Assembly (NCBI RefSeq): GCF_029952445.1
Contig: NZ_JAQPPK010000009.1
Span: 109,055-173,054, forward strand
Direction of reading: 5' to 3'
Source: Paenarthrobacter nitroguajacolicus
Lineage (GTDB): Bacteria; Actinomycetota; Actinomycetes; Actinomycetales; Micrococcaceae
Length of the DNA: 64,000 bases
Both the position numbers and the translations under genes were made by a program. The notes under the pieces are model-generated. The model was not told the DNA's origin. It worked only from the letters and a program-made list of their open reading frames with translations, and ran no database searches. This document shows, piece by piece, positions 50,451 to 58,366 of this stretch (its first letter is position 1; each line of letters opens with the position of its first letter).

Positions 50451-50524
50451 TAGCGGTGGGGAGGCTCGATCTCCCGACCTCACGATTATGAGTCGTGCGC
50501 TCTAACCAACTGAGCTACACCGCC
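50451..50524 (-). tRNA. tRNA-Met (anticodon CAT)
   Basis: A 74-nt cloverleaf on the minus strand. The acceptor is GGCGGTG paired with CACCGCT (terminal G-U), the D-arm has AGCTCAGTTGGTTAGAGC, the anticodon stem-loop is ACGACTCATAATCGT with anticodon CAT, and the T-arm is GGGAGATCGAGCCTCCC. The first-pair and D-arm features fit elongator rather than initiator Met (the three G-C pairs of the initiator anticodon stem are absent). Confidence 0.95.
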
Positions 50525-50585
50525 ACGAATGAGAAAAACCTGTGTCAAGCCGGTCAAAACCGCCTTGACACAGGCCCTCATCCAG

Positions 50586-50657
50586 AGCCCCCCACCGGAA
50601 TCGATCCGGTGACCTCGTTCTTACCAAGAACGCGCTCTACCACTGAGCTAGGGGGGC
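50586..50657 (-). tRNA. tRNA-Thr (anticodon GGT)
   Basis: A 72-nt cloverleaf on the minus strand. The acceptor is GCCCCCC paired with GGGGGGC, the D-arm is AGCTCAGTGGTAGAGC, the anticodon stem-loop is CGTTCTTGGTAAGAACG with anticodon GGT, and the T-arm is CACCGGATCGATTCCGGTG. It is 61 nt upstream of tRNA-Met on the same strand, so probably one transcript. Confidence 0.95.
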
Positions 50658-50774
50658 AACGAGTAAATACTCTACCGGACGTTTTGAGAAGCTACAAATC
50701 GGCGAATCGACGCGGAAAAACGGCGCCGACACAATTTGCGAAGACGACTTTTTCCTGATCCTGATACGGCCGTT

Positions 50775-51257
50775 TCAGGGCAAGCGCAACACCTGTCCCG
50801 GGTAGATCCGATCAGGGTTGGGCACGGTATCGGCGTTGGTGGCAATCAAGGCGCCGAGGTCCACACCGAACTGCGCGGCTATCCCACTCATGGTGTCCCC
50901 CTGCTCCACTACAACCTCGGTCACGCGCGGAGCCACCGGTCCCGGCTGCCCGGCTGTTGCTGCGGCCTCCACGGCCGCCTCCTGAGCCTGTGGCCGGACT
51001 TCCGGGGCATCGGGTTCCAGGCCCTCCTGCGCGGCTTCCTCGGCGGCTGCGGCGTCCGCTACTGCCTGCTGCCGGGCGGCTTGGGCTGCCGCGGCTTCGG
51101 CGGCGGAGGTATCAGCTGCGGAAACCTCGACGGCGGCAGCGTCCTCCGCGGCCTGGCTCACGGCAGTCTGGTCGGCCTGACGTTCCACCGGAGCAGCTTC
51201 CGCATGGCCCCTCTCGCCGAAGCCCAAATTCTTCTTCACGTTATCCAGCAATCCCAT
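50775..51257 (-). CDS. LysM-domain protein with coiled Ala/Glu-rich spacer
   Basis: A 160-residue protein. The N-terminus MGLLDNVKKNLGFGERGHAE precedes an Ala/Glu/Gln-rich low-complexity region (about 25-105, probably helical), and one C-terminal LysM domain (about 112-158: VVVEQGDTMSGIAAQFGVDL, then NADTVPNPDRIYPGQVLRLP) that binds peptidoglycan or chitin-like glycans. No signal peptide is apparent, so the site of action is unclear; this resembles YgaU/BON-LysM-type stress proteins in architecture. ATG at 51255-51257 preferred. Confidence 0.85.
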   Translation of the reverse strand: MGLLDNVKKNLGFGERGHAEAAPVERQADQTAVSQAAEDAAAVEVSAADTSAAEAAAAQAARQQAVADAAAAEEAAQEGLEPDAPEVRPQAQEAAVEAAATAGQPGPVAPRVTEVVVEQGDTMSGIAAQFGVDLGALIATNADTVPNPDRIYPGQVLRLP

Positions 51258-51424
51258 GACGTGATAGTACGGCGCGGCCGTTGCCGACGTAACCCGGTTC
51301 TGCTCGAAATACCCGGGCGTTTTCCAACAACGTCGCAAGGGGCCCTTCGTGAACCTACCAGGCGGTGCAGTGCCTGATTTTTTGCCCGGCCCTGTCGGAG
51401 CTGTTCGCCTGGGAAGCTCGCTGA

Positions 51425-51604
51425 TTGCCGAACACTTGTGTTCTGCATCACGATTCACCTGTGACTGCCACTACATGGTACGAGAGCCCCAGCTCCCTTT
51501 ACATCAGCTATGAGCCCCTTGCAGTTGGTTCAACGGTCGACCGGTCCGATCTCGCCAAGCAGCAGAAGAAGATCCAGCAAGCCGACTTGTCAGCTACCAA
51601 ATAG
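51425..51604 (+). CDS. Possible small orphan gene of 59 codons
   Basis: A candidate only. The open frame from TTG (51425) or GTG (51461) to TAG (51602-51604) includes SPSSLYISYEPLAVGSTVDR and KQQKKIQQADLSATK. Its third codon positions are GC-rich but less so than in neighbours. No convincing ribosome-binding site is seen. It ends 26 nt before the next orphan gene, so the two may be one unit or the remnant of a longer gene. The rest of 51258-51424 shows nothing recognisable. Confidence 0.3.
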   Translation: MPNTCVLHHDSPVTATTWYESPSSLYISYEPLAVGSTVDRSDLAKQQKKIQQADLSATK

Positions 51605-51630
51605 TCTTGCCCAACCCGGAGGAAGAACCA

Positions 51631-51978
51631 GTGAACGACTGGGCGAAACTCGACGTGTGGATGAAAGCCTTTGCCCGCGGTTTCTCCGATACTTCTTCTC
51701 GGTCCCTCGGAACCATACGCTATCGGGCTGTAAGACCACTCGCCCCCGATGTGCTTGTTCTGGTTTACGAAGACTGGGAGAAGCACCTCAGCGCGAGAGC
51801 TTACCGCGTCGCCGACCTCAACGAGTTCCCTGGGCTTCCTCGCGAAGTAGTCCGAAGCATTGTAGTTAGTGAGCTCATCGAACCAACAGCCCACGGAAGG
51901 ACAGTGGATACTGAACCGTTACGGGGCCTTAATTCCGAGTTTCCCGGCTTGGAATGGATCGGTGAAATACCAGCCTAG
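51631..51978 (+). CDS. Hypothetical protein of 115 residues
   Basis: An orphan gene starting at GTG 51631 with a strong GGAGGAAG site 6 nt upstream. The product is soluble and acidic, rich in Trp/Glu/Arg (VNDWAKLDVWMKAFARGFSD, LVLVYEDWEKHLSARAYRVA). No signal peptide, membrane segment or known motif. Codon usage is less GC-rich than that of neighbouring genes, hinting at recent acquisition. It is followed by a hairpin terminator at 52021-52056. Confidence 0.65.
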   Translation: MNDWAKLDVWMKAFARGFSDTSSRSLGTIRYRAVRPLAPDVLVLVYEDWEKHLSARAYRVADLNEFPGLPREVVRSIVVSELIEPTAHGRTVDTEPLRGLNSEFPGLEWIGEIPA

Positions 51979-52020
51979 AATCTGACGGCTTTGCCGGAAT
52001 TACATCAGGCCCGTTAAACG

Positions 52021-52056
52021 CGTCAGGGGGCCGGCTCGAAAGCCGACCCCCTGACG
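52021..52056. terminator. Long hairpin between convergent genes
   Basis: CGTCAGGGGGCCGGCT (52021-52036) pairs with AGCCGACCCCCTGACG (52041-52056), 15 of 16 positions, with a CGAA tetraloop. No U tract follows on either strand, but it is the only stable structure between the orphan gene and the helicase, so it is a likely bidirectional terminator. Confidence 0.65.
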
Positions 52057-52067
52057 GGAACTACCTA

Positions 52068-52100
52068 GTGTTTACCACTTGGCAGTGTGTTTACCACTTG
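52068..52100. repeat. Direct repeat of 14 bp at the helicase stop codon
   Basis: GTGTTTACCACTTG occurs at 52068-52081 and again at 52087-52100 (19-bp period). The right copy contains the helicase stop codon and its last Lys-Trp codons; the left copy is beyond the stop. Confidence 0.85.
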
Positions 52101-54238
52101 CCCTTGCGGTTGAAGTCGCGGTTGCTGCCTTCGCCGCCGGTGCGGGGCTTGCGGGCACCGTCGCCGTGGCCACCGAAGCGTGAGCCGCTGGCCTGGCCGC
52201 GGTCGCGGTCGCCGTAGCTGCCTGAGGTGCGCTCAGTGCGGTCGCTGTAGGAACGGCCACCACGGTCAGCGGAAGAACGCTCGCCGTCGGACTTGCGGAA
52301 CTCCTTCTTGAAGCCACCGTTGCCCTTGAAGTTGCCACCACCGCGGTTTTCACGGTCACCGTAGCCACCGCGGCCGCCACCGGAGTAGCCGCCACGCTCG
52401 CTGTTGGGCCTGCGTCCGTTGTCCAGCTCAAGGTGGATCAGCTCGCCACCGATACGGGTGCGGGACAGTGCACGCAGCTGCTCGGGGCTAAGGTCTGCCG
52501 GGAGCTCCACCAGGGAGTGGTCCGAGCGGATGTCGATGCCACCGATCTGTGCGGAGGAGATGCCACCTTCGTTGGCAATGGCACCCACGATGGAGCCCGG
52601 CATGACGCGCTGGCGGCGTCCGACGGCGATCCTGTAGGTGGCGTTGCCCTCGGTGAGAGCACGGGTCGGGCCGCGGGAACCGAAGCCGTCCTTGGAGCGC
52701 TCGCGCTTCTGGTATTCGGGAGCCGCAGGCAGTTCCTTGACCAGCAGCGGCTGTCCGCCCTGTGCCATGACGGCAAGGGCAGCAGCGATCTCCGAGGCCG
52801 GAACGTTGTGCTCTTCCTCGTAGGAAGCGATGAGGTCGCGGAATGCTGCAACATCCTCGGACGCGAGGGTCTCGGTGATGCGCTCGGCGAACTTGCCCAA
52901 GCGGAGCGTGTTGACGGTCTCGGCCGTCGGAAGGTGCATCTGCTCCACGGGCTGGCGGGTTGCCTTCTCGATGGAACGCAGCAGGTACTTCTCACGCGGC
53001 GTCATGAACAGGATGGCGTCGCCGGAACGACCCGCACGGCCCGTGCGGCCAATGCGGTGCACGTAGGACTCGGTGTCGTGGGGGATGTCGTAGTTGATGA
53101 CGTGGCTGATGCGCTCAACGTCAAGGCCACGGGCCGCGACGTCGGTGGCGACCAGGATGTCGATGCGGCCTTCCTTCAGCGCGTCAACAGTGCGTTCGCG
53201 CTGCTGCTGCGGGATGTCGCCGTTGATGGCGGCAGCCTGGAAACCACGGGACTTCAGCTTGTCTGCCAGGTCCTCGGTAGCCATCTTGGTGCGCACGAAG
53301 GCGATAACGCCGTCGAATTCTTCAACCTCAAGGATGCGGGTCAGGGCGTCCAGCTTGTGCGGGCCCATGACCTGGAGGTAACGCTGCTTGGTGTTCGCAC
53401 CCGTGGTGGTCTTGGACTTCACGGAAATTTCGGCAGGGTTGTTCAAGTACTGCTTGGACATGCGGCGGATCTGGCCCGGCATGGTGGCAGAGAACAGGGC
53501 AACCTGGCGGCTCTCAGGAGTCTGCTGGAAGATCTGCTCCACGTCATCGGCAAAGCCCATGCGCAGCATCTCGTCAGCTTCGTCAAGAACAAGGTACTGG
53601 AGCTCGGAGAGGTCCAGTGAGCCCTTGGCGATGTGGTCGATCACACGGCCCGGGGTACCGACAACAACCTGGGCACCGCGGCGAAGGCCGGCCAGCTGGG
53701 GACCGTAAGCCGAGCCACCGTACACCGGGAGAACGGTGAACTCGTCAATGTGCTTGGCGTAGGAAGTGAAGGCCTCGGCAACCTGGAGGGCCAGTTCACG
53801 CGTGGGAGCCAGGACCAGTGCCTGGGTCTTGCGGGACGGGCCGTTGAGGTCGTGGAGTTCAGCCAGGCGGGACAGGGCAGGAACAGCGAAGGCTGCGGTC
53901 TTGCCGGTACCGGTCTGGGCAAGGCCTACGACGTCGCGGCCTTCAAGCAGGAGGGGGATGGTGGCTGCCTGGATGGGGGACGGCTTCTCGTAGCCGACGT
54001 CCTGCAGGGCGGCCAGAACGCGGCCATCGATACCAAGATCGACGAAGCGGACGCCTTCTTCTTCATCGTCATCTGCCTTGGCGGCAGGAGCTTCGGTGAA
54101 GGCGGGGGCTGCAGACTCAGCTGCGGCAGTCTCGACGGGGGCAGCGGCAGCAGCCGGTGCTTCAGCTTCGGCGGGAGCGGCTGCTTCAGCAGACTCAGCG
54201 TTCTGGGCGTCGAAGTTTTCGTTGAGATTTTCGGTCAT
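52091..54238 (-). CDS. deaD: DEAD-box ATP-dependent RNA helicase (DeaD/CsdA type)
   Basis: A 715-residue RNA helicase for ribosome assembly and mRNA unfolding, often cold-induced. An Ala/Glu-rich N-terminal 55 residues precede the helicase core: Q-motif region PSPIQAATIPLLLEG, motif I AQTGTGKTAAF, Ia PTRELALQV, Ib GTPGRVIDH, II VLDEADEML, III SATMP, and VI HRIGRTGRAGRSG. A DbpA-like RNA-binding domain follows (IAVGRRQRVMPGSIVGAIAN), then a C-terminal tail rich in Gly/Arg/Asp/Ser (RGG-like repeats, about 600-715) that binds RNA. The start is ATG at 54236-54238 with GAGGA upstream. Long 5' leader; see 54239-54621. Confidence 0.94.
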   Translation of the reverse strand: MTENLNENFDAQNAESAEAAAPAEAEAPAAAAAPVETAAAESAAPAFTEAPAAKADDDEEEGVRFVDLGIDGRVLAALQDVGYEKPSPIQAATIPLLLEGRDVVGLAQTGTGKTAAFAVPALSRLAELHDLNGPSRKTQALVLAPTRELALQVAEAFTSYAKHIDEFTVLPVYGGSAYGPQLAGLRRGAQVVVGTPGRVIDHIAKGSLDLSELQYLVLDEADEMLRMGFADDVEQIFQQTPESRQVALFSATMPGQIRRMSKQYLNNPAEISVKSKTTTGANTKQRYLQVMGPHKLDALTRILEVEEFDGVIAFVRTKMATEDLADKLKSRGFQAAAINGDIPQQQRERTVDALKEGRIDILVATDVAARGLDVERISHVINYDIPHDTESYVHRIGRTGRAGRSGDAILFMTPREKYLLRSIEKATRQPVEQMHLPTAETVNTLRLGKFAERITETLASEDVAAFRDLIASYEEEHNVPASEIAAALAVMAQGGQPLLVKELPAAPEYQKRERSKDGFGSRGPTRALTEGNATYRIAVGRRQRVMPGSIVGAIANEGGISSAQIGGIDIRSDHSLVELPADLSPEQLRALSRTRIGGELIHLELDNGRRPNSERGGYSGGGRGGYGDRENRGGGNFKGNGGFKKEFRKSDGERSSADRGGRSYSDRTERTSGSYGDRDRGQASGSRFGGHGDGARKPRTGGEGSNRDFNRKGKW

Positions 54239-54621
54239 AGGGGGAAATTCCTCATCCATAGGGCAGTCGGCGCGGCCCGGTTGGGCTTGGCCGCATTACT
54301 CGTCGCGGAAACAGGCAAGGTGCCCTGCTTTCGCAAGAAGTCCGGCGCTATCGCAATCCCATGGCAGGACTTCCCGCTGCATCTCTTGGCTGCTATCCCA
54401 GCAGTCTGTACAGCGTTTTCTTTAGCCGGCTCTCCCTATGAAAATGCCCGCACACATTTGCGGGCCCCAACACTTACCAGTCCTGCCTCAAGAATTGGGC
54501 AGGATAAAGGGATTTCCGGAGTGGGGGATATTTCAAGTGTAGGGCACGGGGCGGCCCCACCGCGAGTTAAGACCCCGGGAAGCCCGGGTGAGCTTGTTCA
54601 CACACGCCTTTGAAGGAGTGG
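54239..54621. promoter_or_regulatory. Long leader of the helicase gene, with a terminator-like hairpin
   Basis: About 380 bp without a gene. On the minus strand, 54446-54465 forms GCCCGCA/TGCGGGC with a 6-nt loop, followed by ATTTTC, which resembles an intrinsic terminator or leader attenuator 208 nt ahead of the helicase ATG. Nearer the MOSC gene, ACCCGGG-CTTC-CCGGGGT (about 54570-54590) may terminate that gene. Regulation by leader folding is inference, based on known cold-shock helicase leaders. Confidence 0.5.
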
Positions 54622-55284
54622 TCAGGACTCCTGGAGCCCGTTGCGCCGGAGGAGCTTTTCAAACCTGGAGTGGTACTCATCCTGCAGGCGGATCTCTCCG
54701 TCAGCCTCTGCGTCCAGCAGAATCTGTACCAATTCCGGGGTGGGCTCGCTGAACCACTGGCCCACGGTAATGCCGTGCTTAGGAACGAACGTGCGGTGGA
54801 TATGGTCTCCCGCGGAGATGGTGCCCGTCTTGATCACCCGGAGATAGGTGCCAACACGGCCGGCCTGCGTGAAGCGCTTCACCCACTGCGGCTCCCCGAG
54901 CACCCGCTGGAACGTTGCACACGGAACGCGCGGGGACGTAACTTCCAGTTCCACATCCAGGCCGATCTTCCACCGTTCCCCGATGACCGCGCCCGTGGTC
55001 TCAATACCCGCCACGCGCAGGTTCTCCCCGAAGAGCCCTGCCGGGATCTCGCGTTGCAGCTCGCCGGACCAGTAATCGGCATCCGACTGCGAGTACGCGT
55101 ACACCGCTTGGTCTTCCCCACCATGATCCATCCGGCTTGCCTGCACATCGCCGTGGATCCCAAGTTTATGGACTTTGACCGGGCCCTCGACGGAACGCTT
55201 GTCAATGGCTGTGACGCCCACGCTGCCAGGATCGGGCAGCAACTGGTGGACACGGCAGACGGCAAGCAGGGAGGCAGTGTTCAT
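54622..55284 (-). CDS. MOSC-domain protein (YiiM-like)
   Basis: A 220-residue protein of the MOSC family, related to the C-terminal domain of molybdenum cofactor sulfurase and to E. coli YiiM, which takes part in detoxification of N-hydroxylated compounds. The MOSC core has KLGIHGDVQASRMDHGGEDQ, then AVYAYSQSDADYW. The conserved Cys lies in SPRVPCATFQRVLG and a C-terminal segment is RVIKTGTISAGD. It binds a molybdenum or sulfur-carrying cofactor in characterised relatives. It is 32 nt downstream of kdpE on the same strand. Confidence 0.9.
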   Translation of the reverse strand: MNTASLLAVCRVHQLLPDPGSVGVTAIDKRSVEGPVKVHKLGIHGDVQASRMDHGGEDQAVYAYSQSDADYWSGELQREIPAGLFGENLRVAGIETTGAVIGERWKIGLDVELEVTSPRVPCATFQRVLGEPQWVKRFTQAGRVGTYLRVIKTGTISAGDHIHRTFVPKHGITVGQWFSEPTPELVQILLDAEADGEIRLQDEYHSRFEKLLRRNGLQES

Positions 55285-55316
55285 GGACTACAGTCTACGG
55301 ATCACCGCGGCCCGGG

Positions 55317-55991
55317 CTAAGGATCAAAACGGTAGCCCATCCCCGCTTCCGTATGCAGATGGCGCGGCTCGGCTGGATCCCGCTCCAGCTTCCGCCTCAG
55401 TTGGGCAATGTAAACCCGCAGATACTGGGTTTCCTTGGCGTAGGCCTGCCCCCAGACCTGGGTGAGGATCTGCTGCTGGCTTACCAGCTTGCCCTTGTTC
55501 CGGACCAACAGCTCAAGGATGTTCCATTCGGTGGGGGTCAACCGGACCTCTGCCCCGTCCTTCACGATCCTCTTGCCCGCCAGGTCCACCATGAAGTCCG
55601 CGGTCGCCAGCGTGGGCTCCTCACCGCCAGCCACCACGCGGCGGGAAGCCACCCGCAACCGCGCAAGAAGCTCATCCAAACCGAAAGGCTTGGTCACGTA
55701 GTCGTCCGCACCGGCGTCGAGCGCTTCCACTTTGTCCTCGGAAGCATGCCTGGCCGACAAGACGATAATGGGCATGCTGCTCCAGCCGCGGATGCGGCGG
55801 ATGATCTCGACCCCGTCAATGTCCGGCAATCCAAGGTCCAGCACCACGATGTTGACCGGCTGCTTGGCCGCCGCGCTCAGAGCGTCCGCACCGTTGCCCA
55901 CCGTCATCGCCTGGTAACCGTGGGCTTGAAGGGTCACCTGCATGGCCCGGGCAATGCGGGCCTCGTCCTCGACAATCAGCACCAGCGTCAT
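55317..55991 (-). CDS. kdpE: OmpR-type response regulator, KdpE-like
   Basis: A 224-residue response regulator. The receiver domain (1-115) has the acidic patch VEDE, phosphoacceptor Asp52 in VVLDLGLPD, and Lys in YVTKPFGLDEL. The winged-helix output (about 130-223) ends RHLHTEAGMGYRFDP, closely matching KdpE. In the classical system it activates the kdpFABC potassium pump under K+ limitation, but no kdp structural genes are in this window. Coupled to the kinase by a 4-nt overlap (55988-55991). Confidence 0.9.
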   Translation of the reverse strand: MTLVLIVEDEARIARAMQVTLQAHGYQAMTVGNGADALSAAAKQPVNIVVLDLGLPDIDGVEIIRRIRGWSSMPIIVLSARHASEDKVEALDAGADDYVTKPFGLDELLARLRVASRRVVAGGEEPTLATADFMVDLAGKRIVKDGAEVRLTPTEWNILELLVRNKGKLVSQQQILTQVWGQAYAKETQYLRVYIAQLRRKLERDPAEPRHLHTEAGMGYRFDP

Positions 55992-57505
55992 CGCGGGTCA
56001 CCGGTCCACAGCGGCAGGGTGACCACCATGGTCAAGCCGCCGCCCGGCGTCGGCTCCGCTGCAAGCTTGCCGCCCATGGCCTCGCTGAATCCCTTCGCCA
56101 CCGCAAGGCCCAAACCAACACCTCCGCCTGCCCCGGTTCCTGCCATTGAAGCCGACGAATCACCGAAACGCTGGAACGGTTGGAACATGGTCAGGACCTC
56201 CTCGTGGCCCACGCCCTTGCCATGGTCCGCGATCCGCAGCTCGCTGGCGGGCCGCTCCCCCAAGGTGATGCCTTCACCTGCCCTGGCGGTCAGCACCACG
56301 TCAGAGTCCGGGGCGTACTTCATGGCATTCTCAACGATGTTGGCCACCACGCGTTCAAGCATCCCCGCATCCGCCTGCACCGGGGGCAGGTTGGGCGGCA
56401 GTTCGTTGCGCAGCCGCTCGGACGGCACACCCCTCAACGCATCCGGCAGCACGTCCGCCCAGAGCATGCCGCTCAACAGCGGATTCACGGCGTCGGCCGT
56501 AATGCGGGACATGTCCAGAAGGTTGTCCACCAAGTGATCCAGCCGGTCTGCGTAATCTTCGATGGTCTCCAACAGCTCCCGCTCAACGTCCGGAGGAAAG
56601 GTCACGTCTTCCTGGCGGAGGCTGCTGACCGCCAGCTTGATTCCCGCCAACGGCGTCCTCAAGTCATGGGAAACCGCCCGAAGAATGGACGTGCGCATCT
56701 TGTTGCCCTCGGAAAGCCGAAGGTTGTCGCGCCTGCTCTTCACCAACTGCTGCCGCTCCCTCACTGCCACCACGAACGCGCCGAACGCCACCAGCATCCG
56801 CTGATGATGTGGCGACAAGGGACCGCCGCGAAGCAGCAGCGTGTAATGCGAATCGACGACGGCGGCATGGTCGGCGGCGGCGTGCGTCACCGGCGGATTG
56901 GGGCCGGCGGTGGCCAGGACCCGCCATTCAGGCGGAGCACCGCGAACAGCGGTCCCTGCGCCGGTGGAGCCAAGGAGCGTCACTGCGTCCATGCCCAGGT
57001 TGGCGCGGACCTTCTCAAGGAACGTCTCCAGGCTTCCATCGGAACTGAGGATCCGGAGGGCGAGTTCGCTCAGGGCCGTGGCTTCCGCCCCTGACCTTGC
57101 CGCTTCCTGCGCCCTCCGGCTGGCCAGGCCCACAGCCAGGGCCACCCCGCAGGCGACCGCCAGGAACACCACCAGGGTGAACAAAGTGGTGGGGTCCGCG
57201 ATGGACAACGAGCCGACGGGATCGGCCGAGAAATAATTCAGGAGGAAGCTTCCCAGTACAGCAGCGACCACGGCGGGCCACAGGCCTCCGATGGCAGCCA
57301 CGGCCACAGCTACGGCCAGTTGGAGAAGCATGATCATGGCAAAGTTGCGGAAACCAAGGACTGTCACGCCCAGTTCCACCGCGGGAGGCAACAAGAGCGC
57401 CAGGACCAGCCCTGCCGTCACCCGCCCACGGCCAATACCGCGGACAGTCGGAAACTTCAGGAGCGCGCCGTCCTCGCCGTTGCCCTGAGCCTCACTTGCC
57501 GCCAT
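55988..57505 (-). CDS. Sensor histidine kinase, KdpD C-terminal type (lacking the KdpD/USP sensory domain)
   Basis: A 505-residue kinase similar to the C-terminal half of KdpD. Four closely spaced transmembrane helices (about 25-125; VTAGLVLALLLPPAVELGV to FTLVVFLAVACGVALAVGL), a GAF-like region, the H-box in LRAVSHDLRTPLAGIKLAV, the N-box NIVENAMKYAPDSD, and the G-boxes DHGKGV and GGVGLGLAVAKGF. Full KdpD is about 890 residues and has a cytosolic KdpD plus universal-stress domain that is absent here. The start is ATG at 57503-57505 (AAGGAT upstream). It overlaps kdpE by 4 nt. Confidence 0.88.
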   Translation of the reverse strand: MAASEAQGNGEDGALLKFPTVRGIGRGRVTAGLVLALLLPPAVELGVTVLGFRNFAMIMLLQLAVAVAVAAIGGLWPAVVAAVLGSFLLNYFSADPVGSLSIADPTTLFTLVVFLAVACGVALAVGLASRRAQEAARSGAEATALSELALRILSSDGSLETFLEKVRANLGMDAVTLLGSTGAGTAVRGAPPEWRVLATAGPNPPVTHAAADHAAVVDSHYTLLLRGGPLSPHHQRMLVAFGAFVVAVRERQQLVKSRRDNLRLSEGNKMRTSILRAVSHDLRTPLAGIKLAVSSLRQEDVTFPPDVERELLETIEDYADRLDHLVDNLLDMSRITADAVNPLLSGMLWADVLPDALRGVPSERLRNELPPNLPPVQADAGMLERVVANIVENAMKYAPDSDVVLTARAGEGITLGERPASELRIADHGKGVGHEEVLTMFQPFQRFGDSSASMAGTGAGGGVGLGLAVAKGFSEAMGGKLAAEPTPGGGLTMVVTLPLWTGDPR

Positions 57506-57656
57506 GGCTACATCCTTACACGGTTCCCATGGTGGGCAGTTCTCCCCACATGCCCGCGTAACGAGTGCCTCCAGAGGGCGCAAGGACTAGGCTTGCTCTG
57601 AGCATTCCGGTCCGGCGTGGCGCCGGACCCACCACGGTCTATCCAGGGGGATACAA

Positions 57657-58364
57657 ATGGACCCGAAAGACAGCCCTGACGCGGCCGGCAGCACAGGCAG
57701 CGGCGGGGACAACAACGACGGCCTGAGTGCGGGCAAAAACCCGCCCAAGCCGCCTCCTTGGCAGGTGCCCAAGCCAGAACTCCATCCTGAGTTGTTCACG
57801 CCGGTCAAAGACAGCCCTGTGGAGGACAAGAAGCCGGCCAAGAACAAGAAGGCATCCGCTGGCGCAACCTCCGGTGCCGCCACAGCCGAACCAACCGACC
57901 CGGGGCAGCCCCTCCCCGTGGTGGACCCGTTCGAACGCGAACGCGAACGTGACGCAGCCGCGGCTGCGAAGAAAAAGAAGCGCTCGCAGCGACGCACCAT
58001 CGTGGTGGGCCTGGGCGTGACGGCCCTGCTGGCTGGAACCATCACGGCAATCGTGGCCTCCAACGAGCAAGAGGCCGACTACGCCCAGGTCTGTTTCAAC
58101 GAAGAAACCGGCGAGCGCGTGGACGACGACCAGTGCAACAACAGCAGCTCGGCCGGCCGGACCTCCGGAGTCTACGCCTGGTACTTCTATTCGCGCGGTG
58201 CCAGCGTGCCCGCCGTCGGCCAGAACCGCAGCGCTTACCCAAGCGCCACGAAGACTGTGCCGCAGGGAGCCAAGTCCTCCACGGGATACAGCACCAAGGG
58301 CGGCACAGTCAGCCGCGGCGGCTTCGGCAGCAGTTCCAAAAGCGGCGGAAGCTCAGGAGGCTAG
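57657..58364 (+). CDS. YgiB-like (DUF1190-like) membrane-anchored protein
   Basis: A 235-residue protein. A Pro/Lys/Ala-rich disordered N-terminus (1-105) precedes one transmembrane helix (about 112-133, RTIVVGLGVTALLAGTITAI) and an exported domain with YAQVCFNEETGERVDDDQC, SGVYAWYFYSRGASVPAVG, GGTVSRGGFG and a Ser/Gly tail. The two-cysteine segment and the C-terminal GGFG-SSS pattern resemble DUF1190 (E. coli YgiB), and, as in E. coli ygiB-ygiC, the next gene is a glutathionylspermidine-synthase-like ligase. Function unknown; the family match is my judgement and needs alignment. Confidence 0.7.
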   Translation: MDPKDSPDAAGSTGSGGDNNDGLSAGKNPPKPPPWQVPKPELHPELFTPVKDSPVEDKKPAKNKKASAGATSGAATAEPTDPGQPLPVVDPFERERERDAAAAAKKKKRSQRRTIVVGLGVTALLAGTITAIVASNEQEADYAQVCFNEETGERVDDDQCNNSSSAGRTSGVYAWYFYSRGASVPAVGQNRSAYPSATKTVPQGAKSSTGYSTKGGTVSRGGFGSSSKSGGSSGG

Positions 58365-58366
58365 GC

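Noticed and set aside
58133..58366. 78-codon N-terminal extension of the glutathionylspermidine synthase-like gene
   Set aside because: Overlaps the YgiB-like gene and is Arg/Gln-rich. The GTG at 58367 with a GGAGG site matches the family start.
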